A DNA stretch of 26,885 bases from Clostridiales bacterium (GCA_019418545.1 DYBQ01000015.1:1-26885), one strand, 5' to 3'. Counted from the first letter of the stretch, positions 12,740-21,804 are shown. Numbers and translations are program-made. Notes: generated from the sequence alone by a model not told the origin.

Positions 12740-13198
12740 TTATGATGTTATTCCCTTCACTGCAGGCTGAATGTCCTTTTTCCAGACGCAGACCATGCTT
12801 GGAAAAGGAGCCGGGTCTTTACCGCCGAAGCGAAGCCGGCCGCGCACAAAACGGATTTCTGCTTTGCCTAATATGTAATTATGAAAACGGGCAGTGTCTG
12901 TGCGCGCTGGTAGAAGCGCAACACATGTGGTGCCGGGATTTTGCGCTTCTTTGTAACATTTTTCTACAAAGGCATCCTGCCCCCCTTGTTTGCTGTATGG
13001 CGGATTACAAAACACAGTTTCTCCACACCATGGTTGCCTTAGGCCATCTTCTGCAGGTGTATAGTATTTTGCACATTTGGCATTTTGGGCCGTACTGCAT
13101 GGGTCCAGCGTAAAATGGAATTCTTCGTTTAGCCTATCAAAAAAGTTCTGAGGTGTTTCCCAGTCGTCCTTTCCGGTAGAAAACAGTGCTTTTTGAAT
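12740..13198 (-). CDS. dam: Phage DNA N6-adenine methyltransferase (Dam type)
   Basis: About 152 aa. It transfers a methyl group from SAM to adenine N6, usually to protect phage DNA from restriction. Family marks are DDWETPQNFFDRLNEEFHF, LDPCSTAQNAKCAKYY, the catalytic FCNPPYS, LLPARTDTARFHNYI and GRLRFGGKDPAPFPSMV. These match the phage N-6-adenine methylase family (PF05869 type). A TTG at 13219 gives a longer frame but has no SD. The run AAAGGGGG ends 4 and 7 bases before two ATT codons (13201, 13198), and homologues start just before the LFS motif, so an ATT start is likely. It lies 25 bases after the RecD-like helicase. Confidence 0.88.
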   Translation of the reverse strand: MQKALFSTGKDDWETPQNFFDRLNEEFHFTLDPCSTAQNAKCAKYYTPAEDGLRQPWCGETVFCNPPYSKQGGQDAFVEKCYKEAQNPGTTCVALLPARTDTARFHNYILGKAEIRFVRGRLRFGGKDPAPFPSMVCVWKKDIQPAVKGITS

Positions 13199-13223
13199 AA
13201 TGGGGCCCCCTTTCTTCAATCAT

Positions 13224-15452
13224 TTACTGTGCAAGGCTGAGCCAGGTTTGGCGTGATGTGGATTTGTTTTTTCGGATGCAGGCAAGGAATGCCTTGGGCT
13301 GTGCCAGAAGCAGGCACCGTTTTTTGGCGCGTGTGAGAGCGGTGTACAAAAGACAGTTGTCGAGCAGGATGTAATGTGACGTATCGATAACGGCAATGAC
13401 GGTGTGGTAGCCGCTGCCCTGCGCCAAATGAACTGTGAGAGCATAAGCCAATTCGATTTGGCCGAGCTCTGACTTGCGATATGTGATGGGCTTAGGCTCT
13501 TCGTTGCTTTTGTATTCAACGCACACATACCATTCGCTTTTTCCATCTTCATTTGTTTCGGCATAAATGGAAGTGATTTCGCCCACTTCACCGTTGAACA
13601 CGTTTTTGTCGTAGTTGTTTTCACGCTGAATAACTTTAGCGCCATTGCGAAATACATTGGTGCCATACTCAATTTCATCGGCCGTACCCGGTGGAATAAG
13701 GATGTCTTGCAGTTTTGCATTAAGTGCACTGGTAGAATTGTCGCAGTTTGTTTTTCTGGGGACGATGAGAACAACATGATCCAGGCCATCGCGTTCTACG
13801 GCGCCGAGATATGCTTTGATGGCAATGGACTGCAGAGCTTGGGCGCTGTCGCGGAACATATAGGTCATATCTTGTAATTGACCGGTTGTAATTTTGAGCG
13901 CAGGCTTTGCGAGAGGGTTTTTGCCATCACGTATTAAGTTTGCATCAGAGAGAATGCCGGACATGGCGGCTTGGCGCATGACCTTGGTGAGGACTTTGAC
14001 ACAAAACTCATTTTTGCAAAGCATATCGTTAAATACATTGCCTGCACCAATGGGCGGAAGCTGACGGTTATCGCCGCAGATAAGTACCCTGCCGCCCGGC
14101 TTGATGGCCGAGATGAGCTGGTAAAACAGATGGATATTTACCATGGAGGCTTCGTCCAGAATGACGGCATCATGCGGGAGAGGGTTTTGCGGTGAAAACT
14201 CAAATTCATGGCCATTCCACTTGAGCAACCTGTGGATGGTGCTTGCCGGATGGTGGGCGGCTTCTGCAATTCGCTGTGCAGCCTTGGCGGAGAGCGCACA
14301 GCAGGCAACGCTGTGCCCGTGGAACGCCTTAACCACAGCGTTAAGGATGGTGCTTTTGCCGACGCCCGCCTTGCCGCACAAAAAGGATACCTGATGAGAC
14401 AGCACTTCCTGCACGGCGGATTTTTGTTCTGGGGTAAAAGAAAAGCCAAGCTCTTGTTCAGACTGTTGAATGGCAGGCTCTGGCTCTGGGGTGAAGCAGG
14501 GAGGATATTTATCCAGCTCACGTAAAATAGAAAGTGTGTTTATTTCCAGTTCCCACAGGCTGCGCAGGCCAACCCTGCCTGCGTCAAAATGCAGTAGCAC
14601 GGGGTGTTTCTTTTCTGCCTGCAGCACACGCCGGAATGCCTCTTCACATTCTGGAATGTTGTTTTTGGCGCCCTGACACAGCTCCGAAAGTGCAACCCAT
14701 GTATTGCCATCGCTTTCTGCAACTTCGTTTAAAAACCACTTAATAAATGCCCATGCACGCTTTTCGGAGGAAATAATATCTGGCTGAAGCTTCAAAGCAA
14801 GGCTGTCTACTTTTTTGAAACCGAGGCCATGTACCCTCGTCATAAGGTAGGGATTATCTAAAAGCTGCGCTTTAAGCAAAGAGGGATTGGGCTCGCTGGA
14901 CAACAGTTTTTGAATGACGTTATAGGTGACGCCAAGAGGCTGCAAAAGTGTGAGAATATCGGAAATGACGTAGTTTTCAAGCACCTGTTCTTTAAATCGA
15001 TTATAGGTGTAAGGCCCCATGCCGTGGATGCGGGAGGTGTCTACGTTATCTGTTCCTTCGAGAATATCGTTTACGATATTTGGATAAGCAGCCAAAACTT
15101 CGTCGGCCAAAGCCGGACTTAAAAGCGCATGAACAAAGGCCTTTTGTTCTTCAGCGCTGGATGGGCGCACAGCAAGAACAACAGATGGTTTATATTGCCA
15201 TGTGCCATATTTTTTGTTGAACACCGGCTGCGCGGTGACATCGTATGGCTGGCCTAGCGTAAGGCGCTGCATACTGCCGGCCAGAACGGATTGCCATTCT
15301 GTAGCCTGCGCGGGTTGTTTGTCAAAGGGGTCTGCCTGCACGGGTTCTGAATGGGGGATGTTTTCTTCGGTGCGGAACAGATACACGCCGAAATCGTTGT
15401 TGTAATACCGCTGGGTTTCGGGGACCATGCGGAATTGAATTGTTTGCGGAAT
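13224..15452 (-). CDS. RecD2-like ATP-dependent 5'-3' DNA helicase
   Basis: 742 aa if it starts at ATT 15452, which follows GGAGTGA and 7 bases. The first ATG, 15428, has no SD, and the eight codons before it (PQTIQFR) read as natural N-terminus of the family. A RecD2-type N-terminal region with helix-hairpin-helix segments (HGMGPYTYNRF, RVHGLGFKKVD) precedes a superfamily 1B motor. Motor motifs are Walker A GKAGVGKST (about 360-368), DEAS (about 433), CGDNRQLPPIG (about 459), HLAQGSGYHTV and LLYTALTRAKKR near the end. It unwinds DNA during phage replication or recombination. It follows dnaE exon 3 directly and belongs to the same operon. Confidence 0.9.
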   Translation of the reverse strand: MPQTIQFRMVPETQRYYNNDFGVYLFRTEENIPHSEPVQADPFDKQPAQATEWQSVLAGSMQRLTLGQPYDVTAQPVFNKKYGTWQYKPSVVLAVRPSSAEEQKAFVHALLSPALADEVLAAYPNIVNDILEGTDNVDTSRIHGMGPYTYNRFKEQVLENYVISDILTLLQPLGVTYNVIQKLLSSEPNPSLLKAQLLDNPYLMTRVHGLGFKKVDSLALKLQPDIISSEKRAWAFIKWFLNEVAESDGNTWVALSELCQGAKNNIPECEEAFRRVLQAEKKHPVLLHFDAGRVGLRSLWELEINTLSILRELDKYPPCFTPEPEPAIQQSEQELGFSFTPEQKSAVQEVLSHQVSFLCGKAGVGKSTILNAVVKAFHGHSVACCALSAKAAQRIAEAAHHPASTIHRLLKWNGHEFEFSPQNPLPHDAVILDEASMVNIHLFYQLISAIKPGGRVLICGDNRQLPPIGAGNVFNDMLCKNEFCVKVLTKVMRQAAMSGILSDANLIRDGKNPLAKPALKITTGQLQDMTYMFRDSAQALQSIAIKAYLGAVERDGLDHVVLIVPRKTNCDNSTSALNAKLQDILIPPGTADEIEYGTNVFRNGAKVIQRENNYDKNVFNGEVGEITSIYAETNEDGKSEWYVCVEYKSNEEPKPITYRKSELGQIELAYALTVHLAQGSGYHTVIAVIDTSHYILLDNCLLYTALTRAKKRCLLLAQPKAFLACIRKNKSTSRQTWLSLAQ

Positions 15453-15466
15453 TGGTGCATCACTCC

Positions 15467-16498
15467 TTACTGGATGTGTTTGTCAGAAAGCCACTGGGTG
15501 TAGGGCTTCATCTGTTTGACCTCGATGGAATCTGCGTTCTTTTTATGGCAAAAGATAGCGACATCGTTTCCCTTTTTGATAAGCGGCTGGTATTGCTTAT
15601 ATTGAGAGGGCCAGCAGGCCACTTCTGTGATGCCTTCTGACGTATACAGATGCAAATAGGCATAGGGGCGGCCGTTTTTATCTTTTTTGCGCTGGACATC
15701 TACAATGACGGCAAGCAGCACGACACACTGGCCGTCCTGTGTTTCCTCTAGCGTTTGCGCAATATGCTTTGCAGCGTTTTTGAGAGGGTTGTATGTGAGA
15801 AACATGGAGAGCGTATCAAACTCCCACATATGTTCATCTTGCATATATTTCTCTTCAAAATCTGCCCGGAAAGCATTGCGTCGCTTTTCTTTTTCAATGG
15901 CGCGTTGCAGCTTTTCAGAATCGTATTTGGCTTTGCGAGCCGCGTTATAAAGACGCAAGCGTTCCGCCTTTGATTTAACTACCGTCCCATCTATGCCCCA
16001 TTCTTCCTTTAACACAGAGAGTGTAGGAAGTGTGGACATTTCACGAAACGGGCGTTCTTTGTAAGCAGCGAGAAACAGCATGTCTGCATAGCGGAAAAGA
16101 AAATCCCGCTTATTATTGGTGGGAATGGCCCCCGCCTTGATAAGTGACACAACCATTCTGACAGACAGATGAGAGCTTTCGTTTTTGGAAAGAAACTCTT
16201 CGAAGGAGTTGTAGGGACGGTTCTGAATGATACTTTGCGCAGCTTGTGAGCCAAGGCCTTTGATGGCATCGAGGCCAAACAGAATTTGGCGCTTTTCCGG
16301 GACAGGAAGAAAGGTATGCGCCGACCTGTTTACGCTGGGGGGCTTAACGTGTATGCCCATGCGGGCACATTCGCTGATAAACACGCCTATTTTGCCGGTG
16401 TCTTCTGTTTTGGCGGCAAGGCAAGCCGCCATAAACGGGATGGGGTAATGTGTTTTGAGCCATGCGGTGAGATAGCTGAGAAGGCCGTAGGCAACTGA
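15467..16498 (-). CDS. dnaE: DNA polymerase III alpha subunit DnaE, exon 3
   Basis: Residues 768-1110 of the spliced polymerase. The exon begins TCA GTT GCC TAC, giving SVAYGLLSYLTAWLKTHYP. Joined to exon 2 it restores FNRGH-SVAYGLLSY, a conserved block of the DnaE fingers. It then contains the helix-hairpin-helix stretch LFGLDAIKGLGSQAA and a C-terminal OB-fold region (CVVLLAVIVDVQRKKDKNGR). The ATG at 16501 belongs to the intron end and is not a start. The gene ends 15 bases before the RecD2 ATT codon. Confidence 0.92.
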   Translation of the reverse strand, partial: SVAYGLLSYLTAWLKTHYPIPFMAACLAAKTEDTGKIGVFISECARMGIHVKPPSVNRSAHTFLPVPEKRQILFGLDAIKGLGSQAAQSIIQNRPYNSFEEFLSKNESSHLSVRMVVSLIKAGAIPTNNKRDFLFRYADMLFLAAYKERPFREMSTLPTLSVLKEEWGIDGTVVKSKAERLRLYNAARKAKYDSEKLQRAIEKEKRRNAFRADFEEKYMQDEHMWEFDTLSMFLTYNPLKNAAKHIAQTLEETQDGQCVVLLAVIVDVQRKKDKNGRPYAYLHLYTSEGITEVACWPSQYKQYQPLIKKGNDVAIFCHKKNADSIEVKQMKPYTQWLSDKHIQ

Positions 16499-16653
16499 CA
16501 TACTGCACACGGTTTCCCGTGCCGGGCAAACGCCCGTTGCAGTCTGGACTATCCCTTGACCTCTTGAATGGAGAGGCCGTTCATTATAGTCTCTGAAGGT
16601 TCACTATGCGACGAAAGAAACGTGTGGTAAAATGATGACCGGAGGTGGATGCG

Positions 16654-17019
16654 ATGCACCCGAAATACGGGAAAATAATAAAGGAATTGAGAAAAGATAA
16701 GTATGGGGAGGAGCATTCCTGTATTCTTCTGGAAAAGCCTTTTGGAGATTTCTGCAAAGCAGTTTGCATGCCCAAAATGGACGTAGAAAACGCTTTGGAA
16801 GACCTGGAGAAAATGGAAAAAATAAAATATGAATATTATGCTGGTGGCGGAAAGTTTGCTTTCCGGCTTACATATAAGGGAGCGCACCCGGTATATTTCA
16901 AAATAGAAAGCGCATTAAACTATTGGAAAGAGCATTGGATTGCATTTCTTGCTCTGATTTTGGCTGCGATTTCTTTGGGCATTGACCTTGTTCAATGGCT
17001 TAACGGCACATGGCAATAA
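16654..17019 (+). CDS. Intron-borne small membrane-anchored protein, antisense to the intron
   Basis: 121 aa from ATG 16654, eight bases after GGAGG (16641-16645); the frame is open to a GTG at 16645 that overlaps the SD. The N-terminal about 80 residues have a winged-helix-like pattern (YGKIIKELRKDKYGEEH, DVENALEDLEKMEKIKYEY, GGKFAFRLTYKG). The C-terminus has one membrane helix (about 93-116, IAFLALILAAISLGIDLVQW). It reads opposite to the phage genes and the intron. A weak promoter candidate (TTGAAT, 15 bases, TATAGT at 16564-16590) lies in the intron core, so it may be expressed on its own. No endonuclease, maturase or known toxin motif is seen. Confidence 0.6.
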   Translation: MHPKYGKIIKELRKDKYGEEHSCILLEKPFGDFCKAVCMPKMDVENALEDLEKMEKIKYEYYAGGGKFAFRLTYKGAHPVYFKIESALNYWKEHWIAFLALILAAISLGIDLVQWLNGTWQ

Positions 17020-17242
17020 CCTGAAGGATATCGACTATGAAAGCCAGCATACAGACAACCAGCACTGCAGCATCCAGGCGTGTCATTTTGCCTGCTTCTT
17101 TTCGCTTTTCTTCCATTTCAATAAATCTGTCCATGGGCTCCAATAAGTCCCCAATAATGTACTCTAAGTCCCACCACTTATCTCTGATTGCATAGTGAAG
17201 CTTGGCAAAAAAGCCTTTTGTTTTGCTGAGGAACTCTTTCAT
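17000..17242 (-). CDS. Intron-borne small membrane protein, sense strand
   Basis: 80 aa from ATG 17242 with AAGGTG about 6 bases upstream. The N-terminal half is charged and helical (KEFLSKTKGFFAKLHYAI, DRFIEMEEKRKEAGK). The C-terminal half is one membrane helix (RLDAAVLVVCMLAFIVDILQ). It converges on the plus-strand gene, overlapping it by 20 bases at the 3' ends. Both proteins end in a membrane helix followed by a similar I/V-D-I/L-x-Q motif. The size, topology and pairing recall two-component small membrane systems, but no family is recognised. It lies wholly inside the dnaE group I intron. Confidence 0.55.
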   Translation of the reverse strand: MKEFLSKTKGFFAKLHYAIRDKWWDLEYIIGDLLEPMDRFIEMEEKRKEAGKMTRLDAAVLVVCMLAFIVDILQVIAMCR

Positions 17243-17435
17243 TTTTTCACCTTTTTTATAAGAATTTTGTTTCTTTCATGCATAATGCTTCCCTGCTGAT
17301 TGCCCAATCTGCGCAATTTTCAAACCATCGCACTTAAAGTTTCCTTTTATGCTGTGGTTTGCGCAGCTCTAAGGGGTTTCCAGCAATTTAGAACATTTTT
17401 TATACCACATCACTGTGGCAGGGCACACAGGTTCT

Positions 17436-18530
17436 ATGCCCGCGGTTGAAGGAATAGGACGCCTGCTTTAGGATGAGCGCCCATATTTCATTGATTTGTG
17501 CCTCGGCCCAGCCTTTGGCGGAAAGGCCGCTGCGGAACTGTATTTCCAGCTCTTCCATGACATCTTGTTTCTTTTTGCCAATGGCGCGCCGCGCGTTATC
17601 CACCTCGGTTTCCGGGAAACCGGCATAGCGGAACATGGACAGAGCTTGCTCTTGATAGAGCAAAATATACTGCGTTTTGCCAAAGATGTTTCGCAATGAC
17701 GGATGGATAAGAGAGACTTTATCTGGATGGAGCTTATTAAAACAGTAGGTTGGGAAACTGTCTTTTGTGCCGGGGCGATTCGCCGCATTGACTACGATAA
17801 TATCTTCGATGTTGTCGGCATTTGCCTCGATACACATGCGACGGGCATCAAGCGATTCCATTTGGAAAACGCCCACAGTGTTGCCACATTGATAGACGTT
17901 TTGGAAAACAGCTTCGTCGGCAAGATTGAGGTGGTTGATATCGACCTGCTGCCATGTGAGGCCGGCCATATGGAGCGTATCGTCGATGGTGTCCAGGGTC
18001 TCCAAACCAAGATAGTCCATTTTTGTAAGGCCCAAATCGTCCATAGCTGCATGCATTTCGAGCTGGCACATTTGATTGCCCTCTTTATCGAGGCAGAGAG
18101 GGCAGTATTCCACTACAGGGCGCGGAGTGATGAGCGTGCCGGCTGCATGTCGGCCCATGGATTTTGGAAGACCTTCTAGTTCCATGACGTATTTGAACCA
18201 CAGGGGAAATTCCTCATAAATTTGCATGAGGCGCGGATTGGAGTTGAGGATGTCTTTTAAAAGGGCCTCTTTTTCCACTGACTCGCCAAGGTCGTTTAGC
18301 GTTTTGATGGTTGGGATGAGCTTTGTGACTTCATCTCGAAGCGTGTAGGGCAGCTTGCTAAAATAGGGGCTGCCCTCTTTTTCGTTGAGAACCTTGCCGA
18401 TGTCGCGCAAAGCCACTTTGGTGCTGAGCGTGTTGAACGTGGCGATGGGGGCGACGTTTTCTTTACCGAATAGTTCTTCTGATATTTCGACCATTTCCTT
18501 ACGACGGCGCTTGGAGATGTCCCAGTCAAA
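17436..18530 (-). CDS. dnaE: DNA polymerase III alpha subunit DnaE, exon 2
   Basis: Residues 403-767 of the spliced polymerase. It starts TTT GAC TGG GAC, i.e. FDWDISKRRRKEM, whose DxD (404, 406) is the catalytic metal-binding pair of C-family polymerases. Then come ENVAPIATFNTLSTK, RHAAGTLITPRP, DYLGLETLDTID, NTVGVFQMES and NAANRPGTKDSFP, all DnaE palm and fingers blocks. It ends with YSFNRGH at 17436. Without splicing, translation would run into the intron and stop at 17400. The ATG at 18494 is internal to the exon and is not a start. Confidence 0.92.
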
Positions 18531-18877
18531 CCTTAATACCTTCGGTTTCCCGATATTTATAAGAGGAGTAGACTATATCTTCACCCATGCAACATGGGTG
18601 GATGGCGCTTCGGATGGTGACAAAACCCATCCTACAATTAGTCGTTGCACCTTCCCCTGTAAAAGGGGCTTGGCACAGGATAACCATATCCCGCAAAAGG
18701 GACTTAGGCTTCCCCTGTTAGCGTTTCACTAATCTTCCATTTCCTGAAGAGCCTTTTAAAAGTGTGAAACACACCGCTTTGTCTTGCGTTCACCATCTGA
18801 TGTTCCCTGTCATTGCTGACAAGGACGACTATATCAACTGGAAAACTACTTTTTTTTGTAAAATTTCAGATGATTTA
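18531..18877 (-). ncRNA. Group I intron 1 in dnaE (347 nt, no ORF)
   Basis: Exon 1 ends in GAT and the intron ends in G; joining gives GRKSVAD-FDWDISK, which aligns residue for residue with the ERVSMPD-FDVDF block of bacterial DnaE. P1: exon GCTGAT (plus 18878-18883) pairs with GTCAGC (plus 18815-18820). The classic P7 3' strand AAGATATAGTC lies at plus 18571-18581, with partner GACTA at 18639-18643. P8 is CACCCATG/CATGGGTG (18582-18600), and a P9-like CGG-GAAA-CCG is at 18543-18552. It is a compact catalytic core without a gene. The P1 loop is long (about 57 nt), so the 5' structure is less certain than the core. Confidence 0.87.
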
Positions 18878-20083
18878 ATCAGCGACTGATTTTCTGCCAA
18901 GGTTTGCGAAGCGGGAGAAATCGAGATCCCAGCGGACGCTGTCGATTTGCGTGACACCGAGGAGAAATAAGCACAGACAATTTGCGCCGGAACCACGGCT
19001 GTAGCCGCGTGGGATGCCGCGTTTATCAGCCTCTTGCGCAAGCATATAAAGCATGATGAAATAGTCGGTATAGTGCAAAGCAAAAAGTACAGGCAGCTCG
19101 GTTTCGATGCGCTGGCGCCTTATTTTCTGCTCGTGGGTAGACATGGAACCGAATTTTTCTTCAAAATGGGAATAGATGAGACTGCGCAAATATTCTTCAT
19201 GATTGCCCTGGATAGGGATTTGCGGCATGACGGTGCCTTGATTGAGGCCGATATCGATGGCTTCGATGCTGTCGGCTATTTTCTGCGTTTCCTCGATTCC
19301 AACCTGTATGAACTTGGGGCTGAATTGTCCGAGGAGCGTTTTGTGAACATCGGCTTCTGTTTGCAAATAACAATCGGCATAACTTTCCCCTGCCTCGCGG
19401 CCTTCCCCGATAGCGACAAACACAGAATGCGTATCGAGCTGAGAGGCTGTTAGCATATGTGCGTCTGTGGTGATGATGTAAGGATATTTCCCCGCCCGGA
19501 TGAAGCGGCCGAGCGCGGCGTTTGCGTTCTTTTGGCTTTCTGTGGCATGAGACTGGAGCTCAACATAAACCTCATCGAAGATGCTTTGCATGCGCCGGAA
19601 AACCTGATGGGCCTTTTCTTCCCTGCCTGCCGTGACGAGACGGCTGATTTCACCTGCCTGGCAAGCTGTTGTGCAAATGATACCCTTTCCCCATCCGTTT
19701 GCCTCGATGACATCAAGAGAGGTGCGCGGCTTTTTATAAAAGCCCTGCGTGCATGCGTTGGAGACGATTTTAAACAGATTGGAAAGACCGGCTTTGTTTT
19801 TGGCGAGAAGCACAAGATGATAGCGCGGCTGCGTATAGGTGCGGGTATCGGCCTTTTCGGCCTGATTTTCCACTGTATAGACCTCGCAGCCGATGATTGG
19901 TTTGACCCCCTGTTGCTGGCAAGCCTTGACAAAATCGACAAAGCTGGACATGAAGCCATGGTTGGTGAGCGCAATAGCAGTTTGCCCATTTTGCTTTGCG
20001 AAGGAAGCAATCTGTTGCACAGTGAGAATGGAATCGAGCAAAGAACCTGTGGCGTCATGAACATGAAGATTGACAAAACCCAT
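18878..20083 (-). CDS. dnaE: DNA polymerase III alpha subunit DnaE, exon 1
   Basis: Residues 1-402, from ATG 20083 (GAGG nine bases upstream) to GAT at 18880-18878. An N-terminal PHP domain shows LHVHDATGSLLDS, IALTNHGFMSSFVDF, KPIIGCEVYT and ITTDAHML. The usual DHG of the second motif is NHG, so PHP metal binding may be altered. The palm begins near the end with YSRGSGANCLCLFLLGVTQI and DLDFSRFANLGRKSVAD. DnaE copies DNA; phage-encoded copies give a large phage its own replicase. The three exons give 1110 aa, normal for DnaE. The frame stops one codon into the intron. Confidence 0.92.
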
Positions 20084-20084
20084 G

Positions 20085-21803
20085 TTAGGCCACCTCGTAT
20101 TCTGAGACGATGAATTGCGGCGTAACAGCGCCTTTGTATTGATTCAGAGACACATGCCCGACCACATTGAGCACAAAAAGCTTTTCATCTGCAAAGGGGT
20201 CGTTCATATGCTGAAACACAGGATCGTCTGTGCAAGAGAATTTAAGGAAACTGACGCCGGAGGCTTCATCTTCAAACTTCCATGTGTTGCTTTGTTTGCC
20301 AAGGATGGAAACACAGGACGTAACGACAGGGATGCCTTCGATTGCGATATAGGGTTCTTCTACCCCCTGCCCCCAAAGGCGCCGGAGTGCATGCACATCC
20401 ATGACAAAAGATGTGCTGAAAGCCTTATAGGGAAAGACAAAATCACAACGATAAATGCGGGAGGTGTCGAAGCCCGCAAGAAGGCGGTTGCACGTTGAAA
20501 TTGCCTTTGGAATGTTGGATTTTAAGATTTCCACGCCGAATGCGTTACTGTGGCCGAGCAACTTTTCAAACAAGCCGGTTTGCGACAAGAATTCCTTTAA
20601 GTTGGACACCGGCCCATTGCTGACATTTCGCGCGGAACCGCTGTAAATTTCGGCGTCGCCATTTTTTCTGTGCAAAAGAAGGCAGGGACGGCAGTATTCC
20701 TCTGCCGCACGCATGGCAGCAAGGCCTGTGTAGGCTTCGCTGAGGGAATCTGATACGTTGACAAACAGCACCTTATCCTCTGCGGCGTGGCGCGAGACAA
20801 ATTCCCGGATGGAAATGAGACCGGCATCGCGCGCTTTATTCTGGCGGTTACGGATATTGGACGACAGCCGCACGACACGCTGGCAAAGAGTTTCCGGCTC
20901 TGGATGGGGGCTGCCCCGTTTTTGATAGGAGAAAGTTTCTTCTTCCTCAAGAAAGGCCCGAAACAAAAGCGCTTTCTCGCTTTGTGTGCCAGCCCGGATG
21001 ACAGCATTCATGGCAGGGACAACATAGAACTGGATTTCATGAACTGTGGGAATAGCACCTTGGATGGAAAAGCTGTTTTTTTCACAAAAGACGCGCAGAA
21101 GTTGGTTTTGGATAAAGGCGAGGCCGCTGTCTGCAATGTATTTTGTTTCTGGTGAACGCATGTCCATGACATCGGCAATGTTGCCAAGCGCAGCGAGATC
21201 GGCATAATAAGGGGAATATTCTGACCAGAACTCTTCGTCGAGCGCGCGGAGGAATTGCCATGTGACACCGGCACCGGAGAGCTGGTGGTTGGGATATTGC
21301 GGGCTTTGGCTGCTGACCACGATGGCATATGGATTTGGGGCTTCTATTTCGTGGTGGTCCAGAACAATGATGTCTGTGCCATTTTGAGAAATGGATTTGC
21401 AGGCCTCGATGTCGTTGCTGCCCGCGTCCGGAACGATAAGCAGCCCGGCAGTGGAAGGGATGGAAATGTCCTGCGTGATGCCGTGCTGCTTTTGCGTGTG
21501 CAGATGCCATGTGACGCGCACACCGGGCTGCACCTTGCGCAGATAGGAAATAAGCATGGCGGCGGAGGTGTAACCGTCTACGTCCGGGTCTACAATGACA
21601 TGGATTTCATCTTCTAAGTGAGAGGCAAGGCATTGAACGGCCGGGATGATGTTGGGAAGCAACATGTGGGAATTGAGCGCATTGGACCCAAGATTCATAT
21701 AGGATTCGGCATTTTGGATGCCGCGGTTGTGCAGAATGGTTTGCGCGGGACGAGAGACATCGTTAAGACTGCCATCGATGAGACAATATTTCAGCTGGTT
21801 CAC
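20085..21803 (-). CDS. recJ: RecJ-like single-strand DNA exonuclease (DHH family)
   Basis: About 572 aa. DHH-superfamily motifs are in order: DPDVDGYTSAAML (about 72-84), VPDAGSND, DHHEIEAPNP and LAALGNIADVMD, then the DHHA1-type GHSNAFGVEI further on. This fits RecJ, a 5'-3' ssDNA nuclease that processes ends for recombination and repair; the C-terminal part corresponds to its OB domain. The GTG at 21803 lacks an SD because GAGGTGA overlaps it. The in-frame CTG at 21794, five bases after that SD, is an alternative start. The gene ends one base before the dnaE start and is coupled to it. Confidence 0.88.
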   Translation of the reverse strand: MNQLKYCLIDGSLNDVSRPAQTILHNRGIQNAESYMNLGSNALNSHMLLPNIIPAVQCLASHLEDEIHVIVDPDVDGYTSAAMLISYLRKVQPGVRVTWHLHTQKQHGITQDISIPSTAGLLIVPDAGSNDIEACKSISQNGTDIIVLDHHEIEAPNPYAIVVSSQSPQYPNHQLSGAGVTWQFLRALDEEFWSEYSPYYADLAALGNIADVMDMRSPETKYIADSGLAFIQNQLLRVFCEKNSFSIQGAIPTVHEIQFYVVPAMNAVIRAGTQSEKALLFRAFLEEEETFSYQKRGSPHPEPETLCQRVVRLSSNIRNRQNKARDAGLISIREFVSRHAAEDKVLFVNVSDSLSEAYTGLAAMRAAEEYCRPCLLLHRKNGDAEIYSGSARNVSNGPVSNLKEFLSQTGLFEKLLGHSNAFGVEILKSNIPKAISTCNRLLAGFDTSRIYRCDFVFPYKAFSTSFVMDVHALRRLWGQGVEEPYIAIEGIPVVTSCVSILGKQSNTWKFEDEASGVSFLKFSCTDDPVFQHMNDPFADEKLFVLNVVGHVSLNQYKGAVTPQFIVSEYEVA

Positions 21804-21804
21804 C

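Larger units (their letters stand above)
16499..17435 (-). ncRNA. Group I intron 2 in dnaE (937 nt) carrying two convergent ORFs
   Basis: The upstream exon ends in CAT and the intron ends in G. P1 is clear: exon GGGCAT (17436-17441) pairs with GTGCCC (plus 17421-17426), including the U-G pair at the splice site. P7 is GACTAT (plus 16586-16591) with ATAGTC (plus 16547-16552). P8 is CCTCT/AGAGG (16560-16564/16572-16576), and a P9-like stem CGGGCGTTTGCCCG follows. Joining the exons gives the conserved FNRGH-SVAYG. The intron interior (about 16650-17245) holds a plus-strand and a minus-strand gene, neither of which has endonuclease motifs. Confidence 0.88.

Noticed and set aside
13220..13789. Second minus-strand frame of 189 codons inside the RecD2 gene
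   Set aside because: It overlaps the helicase C-terminal motifs in another frame and has low-complexity Ser/Lys composition.
18531..18898. Other splice choices for dnaE intron 1 (exon ending at CTT 18899 or at T 18889)
   Set aside because: They keep frame and T/G borders but give poorer protein joins and poorer P1. The GAT/TTT junction matches the DnaE block residue for residue.
19457..20113. Plus-strand open frame of 218 codons opposite dnaE exon 1
   Set aside because: It mirrors the dnaE frame, whose PHP motifs are clear. No independent evidence.
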